From Phytoactinopolyspora limicola (lineage in GTDB: Bacteria; Actinomycetota; Actinomycetes; Jiangellales; Jiangellaceae): 64,000 nt of DNA. Location of the stretch: NCBI RefSeq assembly GCF_011320225.1, contig NZ_JAAOEN010000001.1, forward strand, positions 124,001 through 188,000. The letters run 5' to 3'. The translations under genes and the position numbers were made by a program. Positions 7,690-16,343 of this stretch are shown piece after piece. The notes below the pieces were generated by a model that searched no databases, was not told the origin of the DNA, and saw only the letters and a program-made list of their open reading frames with translations. Position 1 is the first letter of the stretch. Each line of letters starts with the position of its first letter.

Positions 7690-9714
7690 TCAACCTTCGA
7701 GAACAGGGTGCAGCCGTGGCATCGTCCACGTCCGCTTCGCCGCGACGACCACGACGGTCCCCACCAGCGCCACGACGAGGAACCCGGCCAGCACAACCAC
7801 GTCACGAAGGAGGTGGTCCACGTTGCCTCCCGTCACGGCCACCCGCAGGCCGTCCACCAGGTACGTCATTGGAAGCAGCGGGTGCAACACCTGGAACGGC
7901 GCCGGAAGGGTCTCGACCGGATACACCCCGGCGCTGGAGGTGAGTTGCAGCATCAGGAGAACCAATGCGATCGCCGTACCCACCACACCCAGCGCGAGCC
8001 GCAGCAGATGCGCGATCGCGGTGAACGCGGCGGCACCGAGCGCCACCAGCCCTACAGTCCAGCCTGGGTGGACCGGATCGAGCCCCAGCGCCATCCAACA
8101 CACCACCAACAGGAACAGCCCTCCGAACAGCGCCAGCCCGTATACCGGCAACCAGCCGGCGAGAGCGACGACGGTTGGCCTGGCCGCGCTGGCCAACGCT
8201 CGTCCGGAGATCGGCCGCAACACGACGAACGCGGCGATGCCGAACACCCAGAGGGCGATCGCGAAGAAGAAGGGCGCCAACCCGCGCCCGTAAAGCTCAG
8301 CGTCGTTGTCGACGGTCATGGTGACCTCGGTGGGTGCACCGAGGATCTGAGCGGCGCTCTCCCGCTGCTCGCCGCTCATGGCCGGGATCCGGGCGACGAT
8401 GTCGTCCAGACCGGCTTCCAGCTGGCCTGCGCCGTCGCTCAGCTGCCCCAGCCCGCTGTCCAGCTCATGTGCTCCGTCGCCGAGCTGCCCCATTGCGGCA
8501 TCGAGGTCGCTGGCACCGCTGTGCGCGGCGTCGATGCCGTCCCGCAGCTCTGCCGCACCGGAGGCGACCTCCGCGGATCCGGACGCAAGATCCTGAACCG
8601 ACCGCTCGGCCTCCTCGAGCCGGTCCTGGATCTCGGCGGAGCGGTCTTGCAAGGTATCGGCGTCGGCGGCCAACTCCTGCGCGGCGTCGTCGACAGTTGC
8701 CACCGCGTCCGCTACTTCACCGGCCCGATCGTCGGCGGCTTGGGCAGCATCCAGCACCTCCTGGAAACCTGGGTCGGCGGCCAACTCGGGGTCGTCAACA
8801 GCCAACTGCTCGAGTTGTTCCACCACGGATCCGGTGCGGTCGGCCACAGTATCGCTGCCGCCGGAGGCAAGCTCGGTCAGTCCGGCGACGGCGTCGGTGA
8901 CAGCCGCCGCCCCGGCGGCGACGTCGGGAACAACCGGCACGATCTCATCGATGATGGGCACGACGACGTCCGCGATCTGCTCGTTGCCCGCTGCGACGGC
9001 GGCGGCGCCGTCCGCCAGCTCGGCCGAGCCCGTCGCCAGTTCGGCCAACCCACTGGTCAACTCCGCGCTACCGCTGGCCGCGGCGCCAACCCCGTCGACC
9101 AGGGCATCCACGCCGTCTCCCGCCTGGCTCAGGCCATCCACCAACTCGGCTGCGCCGTCGTGCGCGGAGACAAGACCGTCGCGTAGAGCGTCGAGATTGC
9201 CGTACACCGACTCGAAGTAGGCGGTGGTCGCAGCTCGATCAAGCTGTGCCTGCAGGGTGGTCCGGGCCGTGTCGGCCATGATGCCGAACACGTAACCGTT
9301 GCCGTCGTCGCGCCGGAGATCCACCGTCGCCCGCCGTGGGGTGTCTTCGGCACCACTCGCGAGATCCGCGCTGAAATCCTCGGGGATGGTGATGGTCATG
9401 TAGTACCGGCCAGCGCTGAGCCCGTCCGCGGCATCGGCGTCGTCGGTGAAGATCCAGTCGAAGATGGGCTCGCCGCGTAACTCGTCGATGAAACGTTCGC
9501 CGGCGTCGACCTCCTCACCATCCACCGTCACCGGTTGATCATGGTTGACGACGGCTACCGGGATCCGGTCGAGCCGCCCGTACGGGTCCCAGTTGGACCA
9601 CAGATACAAGGCCCCGTAGAGCAGCGGTATCAAGAGCAGGAAACCCAGCGCCAACCGCTGGAGTGGGTGCCGGAAACGCCGCAGTTCGAGTCCGGCCAGG
9701 CGCAGTGCTCTCAT
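7690..9714 (-). CDS. YhgE/Pip-family ABC-2 type membrane protein
   Basis: 674 residues. One N-terminal membrane helix (about residues 22-42) is followed by an extracytoplasmic region of about 450 residues. That region begins with the IPVAVVNHDQPVTVDGEEV block and the FIDELRGEP region typical of YhgE/Pip. Long Ala/Gly/Asp-rich heptad-like repeats such as LVDGL, ELTSGL and ELADGA follow, probably coiled coil. Five or six C-terminal helices form an ABC-2 membrane domain. Known relatives include the phage infection protein of Lactococcus and EsaA of type VII secretion; the cargo is unknown. The adjacent ATPase gene, 25 bases upstream, is the likely partner. Confidence 0.9.
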   Translation of the reverse strand: MRALRLAGLELRRFRHPLQRLALGFLLLIPLLYGALYLWSNWDPYGRLDRIPVAVVNHDQPVTVDGEEVDAGERFIDELRGEPIFDWIFTDDADAADGLSAGRYYMTITIPEDFSADLASGAEDTPRRATVDLRRDDGNGYVFGIMADTARTTLQAQLDRAATTAYFESVYGNLDALRDGLVSAHDGAAELVDGLSQAGDGVDALVDGVGAAASGSAELTSGLAELATGSAELADGAAAVAAGNEQIADVVVPIIDEIVPVVPDVAAGAAAVTDAVAGLTELASGGSDTVADRTGSVVEQLEQLAVDDPELAADPGFQEVLDAAQAADDRAGEVADAVATVDDAAQELAADADTLQDRSAEIQDRLEEAERSVQDLASGSAEVASGAAELRDGIDAAHSGASDLDAAMGQLGDGAHELDSGLGQLSDGAGQLEAGLDDIVARIPAMSGEQRESAAQILGAPTEVTMTVDNDAELYGRGLAPFFFAIALWVFGIAAFVVLRPISGRALASAARPTVVALAGWLPVYGLALFGGLFLLVVCWMALGLDPVHPGWTVGLVALGAAAFTAIAHLLRLALGVVGTAIALVLLMLQLTSSAGVYPVETLPAPFQVLHPLLPMTYLVDGLRVAVTGGNVDHLLRDVVVLAGFLVVALVGTVVVVAAKRTWTMPRLHPVLEG

Positions 9715-9739
9715 GATCCCTCCGTCACTGTGGCACCCG

Positions 9740-10411
9740 TCATCGCGTCGACCTCAGATCAATCCGTTGGCCTGCGACATCAACCCGGGGGACGGTTGAC
9801 GCGCCCACTACGACCGGTCCGGAACGAGCCAGCCGCGAGATCGCCACCCACACCCGGTCTTGCTCCACTGGGGTCAGACCGTTCTCGACGTCGTCGATGG
9901 CGATGACCTCCGGCGCGGCCACGGCCGCGAGGGCTAGCTGTAGCAAGGTCACCTCAACCGCCGGGAGATCACCGACCTGCTGGTGATGACGGCCACGAAA
10001 CCCGACTATGTGAGCCGCGGCGTCGAACCTCGCGGCGGGCGCGGCTGGTCCCGGCGCCAGGAGTCGCCGCTCGCTCACGGCCTCCCCCACCAGCTGGGTG
10101 CGGTCGAGCCGCACATGCTCACCGAGCCGCGCCACACTGGTGCGGCGGCGGACGTGAGCCGCCTGAGCCGGCAGGTGAAGCCCACACACCACCAAGGTGC
10201 CAGCCGTGGGCCGCATCCGACCTGTCAAGGTCAGCAGCAAACTGGAGCGGCCGGTGCCGGCTGATCCGAAGATGGCCACCACGGTGCGTGCTTCGATTCT
10301 GGCCTCGACGTTCCGGTATACCCAGCCCGCCCTGGTCCGAAGTCCGAGCCCAGCCGCCTCGATCACGGGCGGAGGCGGCACCGGCTCGGCCGAGGTGATC
10401 GGTTCTGTCAT
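9740..10411 (-). CDS. degenerate ABC transporter ATP-binding protein
   Basis: About 223 residues from ATG 10411 (ATG 10444 would extend it by eleven). The ABC fold is recognisable, but the catalytic motifs are altered. Walker A reads GSAGTGRSS with Arg for the invariant Lys. The signature motif is LPAVE instead of LSGGQ. Walker B ends IAIDDVENG with Asp in place of the catalytic Glu. It may be a nucleotide-binding but weakly hydrolytic subunit, or have become structural. It precedes the YhgE/Pip gene by 25 bases in the same orientation, so the two probably form one complex. Confidence 0.82.
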   Translation of the reverse strand: MTEPITSAEPVPPPPVIEAAGLGLRTRAGWVYRNVEARIEARTVVAIFGSAGTGRSSLLLTLTGRMRPTAGTLVVCGLHLPAQAAHVRRRTSVARLGEHVRLDRTQLVGEAVSERRLLAPGPAAPAARFDAAAHIVGFRGRHHQQVGDLPAVEVTLLQLALAAVAAPEVIAIDDVENGLTPVEQDRVWVAISRLARSGPVVVGASTVPRVDVAGQRIDLRSTR

Positions 10412-10679
10412 GGCGACCCCCGTCGTCGATCCGCTCGTGGCCACAGCTCGGCCAGACCGAAGCTACGACCGTGCAGGGCGGCGGCACCACCGCCCCAACC
10501 CCGACGGTAACCCGCGCCACCCCGGCGTGCCGGGCAATCCGGCGGGTTACCCGTCGCGGCCATATCAGTCACGGCACAGTCGTGCCTGGGAGGCCCGGGC
10601 CGAGCGCACTCAGCCGCGCACTATGGTCGTGGAGTGCGGGACCGGCCCGGGGACGGCCGGCCATCACGGGAGGACGGCA

Positions 10680-11384
10680 GTGCAGATCGACGCGCGAATC
10701 CAGGCCAACGTCACCGCCCTACACGAACGGATCGCCCACAGTTGCCGGGCGGCGGGCCGTGATCCAGCCGACGTTGACATCCTGCTCGCTACCAAACAGG
10801 TTCCAGCCGATCGAATCGCCACCGCGGTCCGTACCGGGATCCGCCTGATCGGCGAGAACAAGGTGCAGGAGTTGGCCGAGAAAGATGCTGGCCTGGCCGG
10901 ACTCGACTGCACGCGGCACTTCATCGGGCATTTGCAGTCCAACAAGGTCAACCAGGTCTTACGGCACGTCTCGTGTATTCAGTCGATCGACTCCGTCGAC
11001 CTAGCCGATCGCCTCCAGCGGCGGCTCGACACCCTGGACCAGACCATCGACGTGCTCGTCCAGGTCAACACGTCGGCTGAGGACAGCAAGTTCGGAGTAA
11101 CCGCGGATGGCGCGGCCGACCTGATCCGTGAGGTCGCCCGCCGCGACCGGCTACGGCTGCGCGGCTTGATGACCATCGGGCTCCCCTCCGACGATCCAGA
11201 ACTAGCTCGCCCCAGTTACCGCTCACTGCGTGCGATCCGGGACGATGTACGTCACTCCACCGGCGGTGAACTACGCCTAGACGTCCTGTCGATGGGGATG
11301 AGCCACGATCTCGACATCGCCATCGCCGAAGGCGCCACGATGGTGCGGGTCGGCACCGCCGTCTTCGGGACGCGCCAGGCCTAA
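10680..11384 (+). CDS. YggS-family PLP homeostasis protein
   Basis: 234 residues, the normal family length. It binds pyridoxal 5'-phosphate on the Lys of LLATKQVPADRI and keeps free PLP low; it is not known to catalyse a reaction. Family motifs are LIGENKVQEL, HFIGHLQSNKVNQVL, VQVNTSAEDSKFGV, RGLMTIG and SMGMSHDLDIAIAEGATMVRVGTAVFG. GTG 10680 follows GGGAGGACGGCA, a good ribosome site. It is monocistronic here, away from the division genes it often accompanies. A MITE-like element begins immediately after the stop codon. Confidence 0.93.
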   Translation: MQIDARIQANVTALHERIAHSCRAAGRDPADVDILLATKQVPADRIATAVRTGIRLIGENKVQELAEKDAGLAGLDCTRHFIGHLQSNKVNQVLRHVSCIQSIDSVDLADRLQRRLDTLDQTIDVLVQVNTSAEDSKFGVTADGAADLIREVARRDRLRLRGLMTIGLPSDDPELARPSYRSLRAIRDDVRHSTGGELRLDVLSMGMSHDLDIAIAEGATMVRVGTAVFGTRQA

Positions 11385-11385
11385 G

Positions 11386-11542
11386 AGCTTCCGCCAATAG
11401 ATCGGTGGAGCTGAGCCAGTGGAGGAGCGAGCATGGCAAGGCGGAGGAGGAGGTCGATGCGGAGCCATCGATCGACGACGACAACGAAGCCAGGTGATGC
11501 TCATCCGCTGGCGCAGCCCGCCAGCATCTATTGGCGGAAGCT
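11386..11542. mobile_element. 157 bp MITE-like element with 17 bp terminal inverted repeats
   Basis: The left end AGCTTCCGCCAATAGAT (11386-11402) is the exact reverse complement of the right end ATCTATTGGCGGAAGCT (11526-11542). The direct repeat CTAAG flanks both ends (11381-11385 and 11543-11547), as a 5 bp target duplication would. The YggS stop TAA lies within the left CTAAG. The 120-base interior has no credible ORF. This is the structure of a non-autonomous transposon. The transposase family cannot be named. An alternative is that the flanking bases are simply part of slightly longer inverted repeats. Confidence 0.7.
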
Positions 11543-11571
11543 CTAAGCGGGCGTCCACCCACCGAGGCTGC

Positions 11572-11980
11572 CCGCAGCGTGCAACCGCACGGGCGTCAGC
11601 CGCTCCCCGCCCAGACGGACCGACCGGCAGACCGACCGACCGGCAGACCGACCGACCGGCAGACCGACCGCCCGGCAGACCGACCGCCCGGCAGACCGAC
11701 CGCCCGGCAGACCGACCGCCCGGCAGACCGACGTGGCCACCACAAGGCGCCTTACTGCACCCTCCACCTCGGCACAAGGAGGCTTGTTGTCGCCCAAACC
11801 ACCATAAGGAGGCTTGTGGCGGACCGGGATGCGCGACAAGGAGGCTTGTTGTCGCCCAGGTGGAGCTCCCGCACGGAGTGGAGGTGGTGCACGGAGTGGA
11901 GGTGGTGCGTAATCGGAGTGACGGCGGTGTCACCAGAGCAACACCTCCGCCGCTCCGTTGCCGCACCAACTTCACTCCGT
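11572..11980. repeat. dispersed intergenic repeat, copy 1
   Basis: This stretch is homologous to 35841-36179. Shared blocks in the same order are CCGCAGCGTGC, GTGGCCACCACAAGGCGCC, three AAGGAGGCTTG-type units spaced 30-32 bases apart, GGTGGAGCTC, AGTGACGGCGGTGTC, AGCAACACC and GCCGCTCCGTTGCCGCACC. Copy 1 differs by the 16 bp minisatellite inserted after its first block. Open frames through it are a by-product of the repeat and are not called as genes. It is probably a mobile or RNA-structured repeat family; its function is unknown. Confidence 0.8.
11612..11732. repeat. 16 bp minisatellite, seven units plus a partial
   Basis: Seven head-to-tail copies of CAGACCGACCGMCCGG run from 11612 to 11723, then a partial unit to about 11732. 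The first unit has one variant base; units 2-3 carry A and units 4-7 carry C at the variable position, which suggests stepwise duplication. The corresponding place in copy 2 of the host repeat (near 35889) has only a single short GGAGCGACC. The unit length is not a multiple of three, so it is unlikely to be coding. Confidence 0.95.
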
Positions 11981-12305
11981 CCTGCGCATGCGGTCAGACC
12001 CGGGGCCGATACGGGCGCGCCTGGCACACCGCTGCATACGTCGACGAGCAGGCTCAGATCACGTTGACCCCGGGCAATGAGAGCTGGATTACCCCTCGAT
12101 GGCCCACGCCAGATCCGCCGACGGTGGCCCGCACGAAACACCACACCGACCATCCTGGGGGCGGAGCCGGGGCCAGGTGTCGTACTATCGCCTGGGAGTA
12201 GGGCACCGTTGATCATGAGCTACCACACCCGGTCCGCTTGCCGCGATGGCGGTGGGATCGGCTAGATATGTCCGTGTTCGGCGCATCGTCGAGGCACGTT
12301 CGGGA

Positions 12306-12329
12306 ACAACGTCGTATACCGTGCGTTGT
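12306..12329. promoter_or_regulatory. inverted repeat upstream of topA, possible promoter/operator
   Basis: ACAACG at 12306-12311 and CGTTGT at 12324-12329 are exact inverted halves around a TATACC-containing centre, about 60 bases before the topA start. A GGGAAC lies just upstream with GTT about 17 bases further on, loosely like ECF sigma promoters. The rest of the gene-free stretch 11981-12388 shows no ORF, RNA gene or further repeat that I can support. Confidence 0.25.
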
Positions 12330-12388
12330 CGATAGAGGGACCCAGAACACCGGAAATCCGGACTCTTGGGAGTAATTGAGGGGTTTTG

Positions 12389-15010
12389 ATGGCACAGAAC
12401 ACCAACGGGGCGGGACGCCGCCTCGTTGTCGTCGAGTCGCCGGCGAAGGCCAAGACCATCGCCGGTTACCTTGGCGACGGCTACGTCGTGGAGTCCTCCC
12501 TTGGACACATTCGCGACCTCCCGTCGAAGAAGACCGACGTCCCGGCGACCAAACGCGAACGCTACGGCGACCCCGTCGGCGTCGATGTCCAAGGTGACTT
12601 CGACCCCCTCTACGTCGTTCCCGCTGGTAGGGCGAAGGAACAGGTCAAGAAGCTCAAGTCGCTGTTGAAGGACGCCGACGAGCTGTTGCTCGCCACGGAT
12701 GAGGACCGCGAGGGCGAGGCCATCGCCTGGCACCTACGGGAAGAGCTCAAGCCCAAAGTCCCGGTGCGCCGGATGGTCTTCCACGAGATCACCCGAGACG
12801 CCATCCGCAATGCTGTTCAGAATCCGCGGGAGATCGACGAGGACCTGGTCGACGCTCAAGAGACCCGTCGCATCGTCGACCGTCTGTACGGCTACCAGAT
12901 CTCCCCGGTGCTGTGGCGCAAGGTGACACAAGGCCTCTCCGCCGGGCGGGTCCAGAGTGTGGCCACCCGGCTGGTGGTCGACCGCGAACGCGAACGTATG
13001 GCCTTCACACCTGCGTCGTACTGGGATCTCACCGCCACCCTCGACACTCGCGGCGCCGACGATCCCAGCACCTTCGACGCCAAGCTGGTGTCGGTCGACG
13101 GTGCCCGGGTAGCTAGTGGCCGGGACTTCGATGCCGCCGGTCAGGTCAAGGGCCGAGGTAATGTCGTCGTCCTGGACGAGACACGGGCGCGGGCGCTGGC
13201 CGACGCCCTGACCGAAGCTCGCTACGAGGTCACGTCGGTCGAGGCCAAGCCGTATACCCGCCGTCCATATGCCCCGTTCCGCACTACCACTCTGCAGCAA
13301 GAGGCCTCCCGCAAGCTCGGCTACGGTGCGGCGCGCACCATGCAGGTCGCCCAGCGGCTGTACGAGAATGGCTACATCACCTATATGCGGACCGACTCCA
13401 CCACCCTGTCCGACTCCGCCATCAACGCGGCGCGAACACAGGTCCGGGAGTTGTACGGACCCGCCTACCTGCCGGACGCCCCCAGGGTGTACGCCAGCAA
13501 GGTCAAGAACGCACAGGAAGCGCACGAGGCGATCCGGCCGGCCGGAGACTCTTTCCGCACCCCAGCCGAGACCGGCCTGCGAGATGACGAATATCGTCTC
13601 TACGAGCTGATCTGGATGCGTACCGTCGCCTCCCAGATGAAAGACGCCAAGGGCGAGACCTTGACGGTGCGGGTCGGTGCCACCGCCACCACGGGCGAGG
13701 CGGTCGAGTTCGGAGCGTCCGGCCGCACCATTACCTTCCACGGATTCCTCAAGGCCTACGTCGAGGGCTCCGACGACCCCGAAGCCGAGCTAGACGACCG
13801 CGAGAAGCGGCTGCCGCACCTGACCGAAGGACAAGGGCTCACCGCCACCGGGGTCGAGTCCGCCGGGCACACCACCAAACCACCCGCCCGCTACACCGAA
13901 GCGTCTTTGGTCAAAGAGCTCGAAGAACGAGAGATCGGGCGACCATCCACGTATGCCTCGATCATCCGAACCATCCTCGACCGCGGCTATGTGTTCAAAC
14001 GCGGAAACGCTCTGGTGCCCGCATGGCTGGCCTTCGCCGTCGTGCGGCTGCTCGAGGAGCACTTCACCCGGCTCATCGACTACACGTTCACCGCCAAAAT
14101 GGAGGACGTTCTCGACGAGATCGCCGCCGGGCGGGCCAATCGGGCCGCCGAACTGGGCCAGTTCTGGCACGGGGACGAGAAGATCGTCGGGCTGAAGAAC
14201 CTCGCCGACAACCTCGGCGAGATCGACGCCCGCGGCATCTCGTCGTTCCCGATCGGCGACGGGGTCACGGTGCGTGTAGGCCGGTATGGGCCATACGTCG
14301 AAGACGCCGACGGCAATCGCGGCAGCGTTCCCGAGGATCTACCTCCTGACGAGCTCACCGTCGAGAAGGCGCGGGAGCTGGTCGAAGCGGGCAACGGTGA
14401 CCGCGAACTCGGGATCCACCCGGACACCGGACGCACCGTCGTGGCCAAGGCCGGCCGGTACGGGCCGTACGTCACCGAGGTGCTGCCGGAAGACACTCCC
14501 AAGGGCACGAAACCGGCGACCGCCTCGCTGTTCAAGTCCATGAGCCTGGACACGATCACCCTCGACGAGGCGCTTCGGTTACTGACGCTCCCTCGAACGG
14601 TAGGCAAAGACCCTGAGGGCAAAGAGATCATCGCGGCGAACGGCCGGTACGGACCGTACGTCAAGAAAGGCACCGACTCCCGCTCCTTGCCCGACGAAGA
14701 GTCGTTGTTCACCGTCACCGTTGAGGAGGCCGAGAAGCTGTTCGCGCAGCCCAAGGGCCGCCGAGGCGCTCGGGCGGCCACTCCTCCCCTGAAGGAGCTG
14801 GGCAACGACCCCGGTAGCGGCAAACCACTGGTGGTTAAGGACGGGCGATTCGGTCCGTACATCACCGATGGTGAGGTCAACGTCACCGTGCCACGCGGCA
14901 TGTCGGTGGAGCAGCTCAGCCTGGATCGGGCAGCCGAGTTGGTCGCGGAGAAGCGGGCCAAGGGTCCGGCGCCGAAGAAGCGCGCTCAGCGTTCGGGGTC
15001 GAAATCCTGA
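12389..15010 (+). CDS. topA: DNA topoisomerase I
   Basis: 873 residues. It relaxes negative supercoils by cutting one DNA strand through a tyrosyl phosphodiester. The TOPRIM domain begins RRLVVVESPAKAKTIAGYL with Glu16, and the acidic metal triad lies in ATDEDREGE (about residue 102). Catalytic Tyr332 is in YITYMRTDSTTLS. The C-terminal third has repeated GRYGPYV modules at roughly residues 630, 690, 750 and 825 (the last as GRFGPYI) and a basic KK/R-rich tail. It lacks the Cys4 zinc fingers of the E. coli enzyme, as is usual in actinobacteria. ATG 12389 is preceded by GAGGGG. Essential core gene, here monocistronic. Confidence 0.97.
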   Translation: MAQNTNGAGRRLVVVESPAKAKTIAGYLGDGYVVESSLGHIRDLPSKKTDVPATKRERYGDPVGVDVQGDFDPLYVVPAGRAKEQVKKLKSLLKDADELLLATDEDREGEAIAWHLREELKPKVPVRRMVFHEITRDAIRNAVQNPREIDEDLVDAQETRRIVDRLYGYQISPVLWRKVTQGLSAGRVQSVATRLVVDRERERMAFTPASYWDLTATLDTRGADDPSTFDAKLVSVDGARVASGRDFDAAGQVKGRGNVVVLDETRARALADALTEARYEVTSVEAKPYTRRPYAPFRTTTLQQEASRKLGYGAARTMQVAQRLYENGYITYMRTDSTTLSDSAINAARTQVRELYGPAYLPDAPRVYASKVKNAQEAHEAIRPAGDSFRTPAETGLRDDEYRLYELIWMRTVASQMKDAKGETLTVRVGATATTGEAVEFGASGRTITFHGFLKAYVEGSDDPEAELDDREKRLPHLTEGQGLTATGVESAGHTTKPPARYTEASLVKELEEREIGRPSTYASIIRTILDRGYVFKRGNALVPAWLAFAVVRLLEEHFTRLIDYTFTAKMEDVLDEIAAGRANRAAELGQFWHGDEKIVGLKNLADNLGEIDARGISSFPIGDGVTVRVGRYGPYVEDADGNRGSVPEDLPPDELTVEKARELVEAGNGDRELGIHPDTGRTVVAKAGRYGPYVTEVLPEDTPKGTKPATASLFKSMSLDTITLDEALRLLTLPRTVGKDPEGKEIIAANGRYGPYVKKGTDSRSLPDEESLFTVTVEEAEKLFAQPKGRRGARAATPPLKELGNDPGSGKPLVVKDGRFGPYITDGEVNVTVPRGMSVEQLSLDRAAELVAEKRAKGPAPKKRAQRSGSKS

Positions 15011-15047
15011 GCTGTCAGTTCCGAACGCAACGGCAGCGCGCGGGTGT

Positions 15048-16196
15048 TCAGGCCAGTTCGGCTTCGTCGACCCAACCGGCGAACAACACCAGGCCGCTAG
15101 CTCTATGCACGGCTAGAAAGCCGAACGGACGGTCGTAGGTGACTTGCAGGCCGCGGGCTTTGAACACGGGCATCGAGACCAGGTGAAGGCCGACCGCCGT
15201 GGTGGCTGCCGCCTCGAACCCTTGGGCGCTGAAGTACGCCACCGCGGATTGGCGGGCTTGGCCCACCCGGAGTGGCACGGATGAGATCCGGGAGAAGTGT
15301 CCGCGGTCGCCACGGCTGACCGTCCGCAGTCCGAAGACGGCGGGCAGCCGCAGCAGATCATGTTCGGACCGGACGGTGAACCTCGTGGTGGTGAGGGCCA
15401 GGCTGGGCCGCTGAGCGGCGATCACCGACACCCCGGGCGCCGGTCCGACGTCGGCGTCGATCAGCTCCGAGCCGTGCTGCACGCGGTGTTCACCGGCGAG
15501 CAGGCCGAAGGCCGCCGGCAGCACCTCACCCGGCGGGCGACCTTCCTCACCCAGCACGAGGTGGACGTCTAGCCCGTTGCCACCTTCGATCCGCGTCATC
15601 GTGAGGACTCCCGCCGGAGTGAGTGCGGCGCGTAGATCGTCGAGGGCCCGGGTGGTGCGCTTCAACCCCGCCACCTGCTGGCCACGCCATGGGCCGTCTA
15701 GTGGCCGCATCGGCTCGTCGGTGAAAGGGCGAGTCCAGGTGGTTCGAAGCGCGACAGCCGTCGCGAGAGTGAGCATCAAGTCGGGGTCGAGATCGATCGG
15801 GAACCGCTGGATCAGCCCAGCGGTGTGCTCTTGGGCCCAGCTGTCGAGGCGGGCACGGTCCGCCGCCGGATCACCGCTGAGTTCACCGACGGCGGCGGGC
15901 GGCAACTCGGCAGCCCACTCCGGGTTCAGGTGAGCGCGGGCGTGCGCCCACACACCCAAGGCGGCGTCGACGCCGTCGGTCTCGGCCATCAGGGTCAACG
16001 TCTCGCGGGCAGCCGTCGTACAGTCTCCGGCGGGCAGTCCAACCGCTGCGGCCAGCTCATCCCGGCCCGGCTCGTCGGCAGCGGCCGCCAAGATGGCGAG
16101 CAGGGGCCACGCACCTGCGCCGGACAGCACCGTTCCTCCGTCGACGTGGCGGGCCCACGAAGCTGTCAGCGCGTTCACGATCTTGGCGTGTTGCAT
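15048..16196 (-). CDS. serpin-family protein
   Basis: About 382 residues. Recognisable serpin elements are an N-terminal LSGAGAWPLLAILAAAA helix region, LATAVALRTTWTRPF (strand 3A equivalent of the shutter region), the hinge-like AQGFEAAATTAVG, and the closing FLAVHRASGLVLFAGWV near the C-terminus. The hinge lacks the usual run of small residues after Glu, so protease inhibition by loop insertion is uncertain. No signal peptide is evident, suggesting a cytoplasmic role. ATG 16220 is an alternative start eight codons upstream. It converges on topA with a 37-base gap. Confidence 0.83.
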   Translation of the reverse strand: MQHAKIVNALTASWARHVDGGTVLSGAGAWPLLAILAAAADEPGRDELAAAVGLPAGDCTTAARETLTLMAETDGVDAALGVWAHARAHLNPEWAAELPPAAVGELSGDPAADRARLDSWAQEHTAGLIQRFPIDLDPDLMLTLATAVALRTTWTRPFTDEPMRPLDGPWRGQQVAGLKRTTRALDDLRAALTPAGVLTMTRIEGGNGLDVHLVLGEEGRPPGEVLPAAFGLLAGEHRVQHGSELIDADVGPAPGVSVIAAQRPSLALTTTRFTVRSEHDLLRLPAVFGLRTVSRGDRGHFSRISSVPLRVGQARQSAVAYFSAQGFEAAATTAVGLHLVSMPVFKARGLQVTYDRPFGFLAVHRASGLVLFAGWVDEAELA

Positions 16197-16343
16197 ACGC
16201 ACGACACTAGTGTGCCGCACCGCACCCGTCTGGAACGTCGCCGCCTACCTCGCCATCCCGTTTGCTGGTGACGAATATGGCGACTATTAGTCATGTCATG
16301 TGACAAGATGATGTTTCGGCAGGTCTCGACGGGGGAGGACATC

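Noticed and set aside
11744-11860. Regularly spaced AAGGAGGCTTG units as a CRISPR array
   Set aside because: Only three or four diverged units about 30-32 bases apart; the spacing leaves no unique spacers, no cas genes are present and the block recurs elsewhere as part of a dispersed repeat.
11531-12067. A 178-codon open frame through the minisatellite and dispersed repeat
   Set aside because: The frame is made of a 16-base repeat and a dispersed element shared with 35.8 kb, has no ribosome site and no conserved protein character beyond the repeat itself.
12734-13741. A 335-codon minus-strand frame opposite topA
   Set aside because: It is a Gly/Val/Arg-rich shadow of a clearly coding topoisomerase I region.
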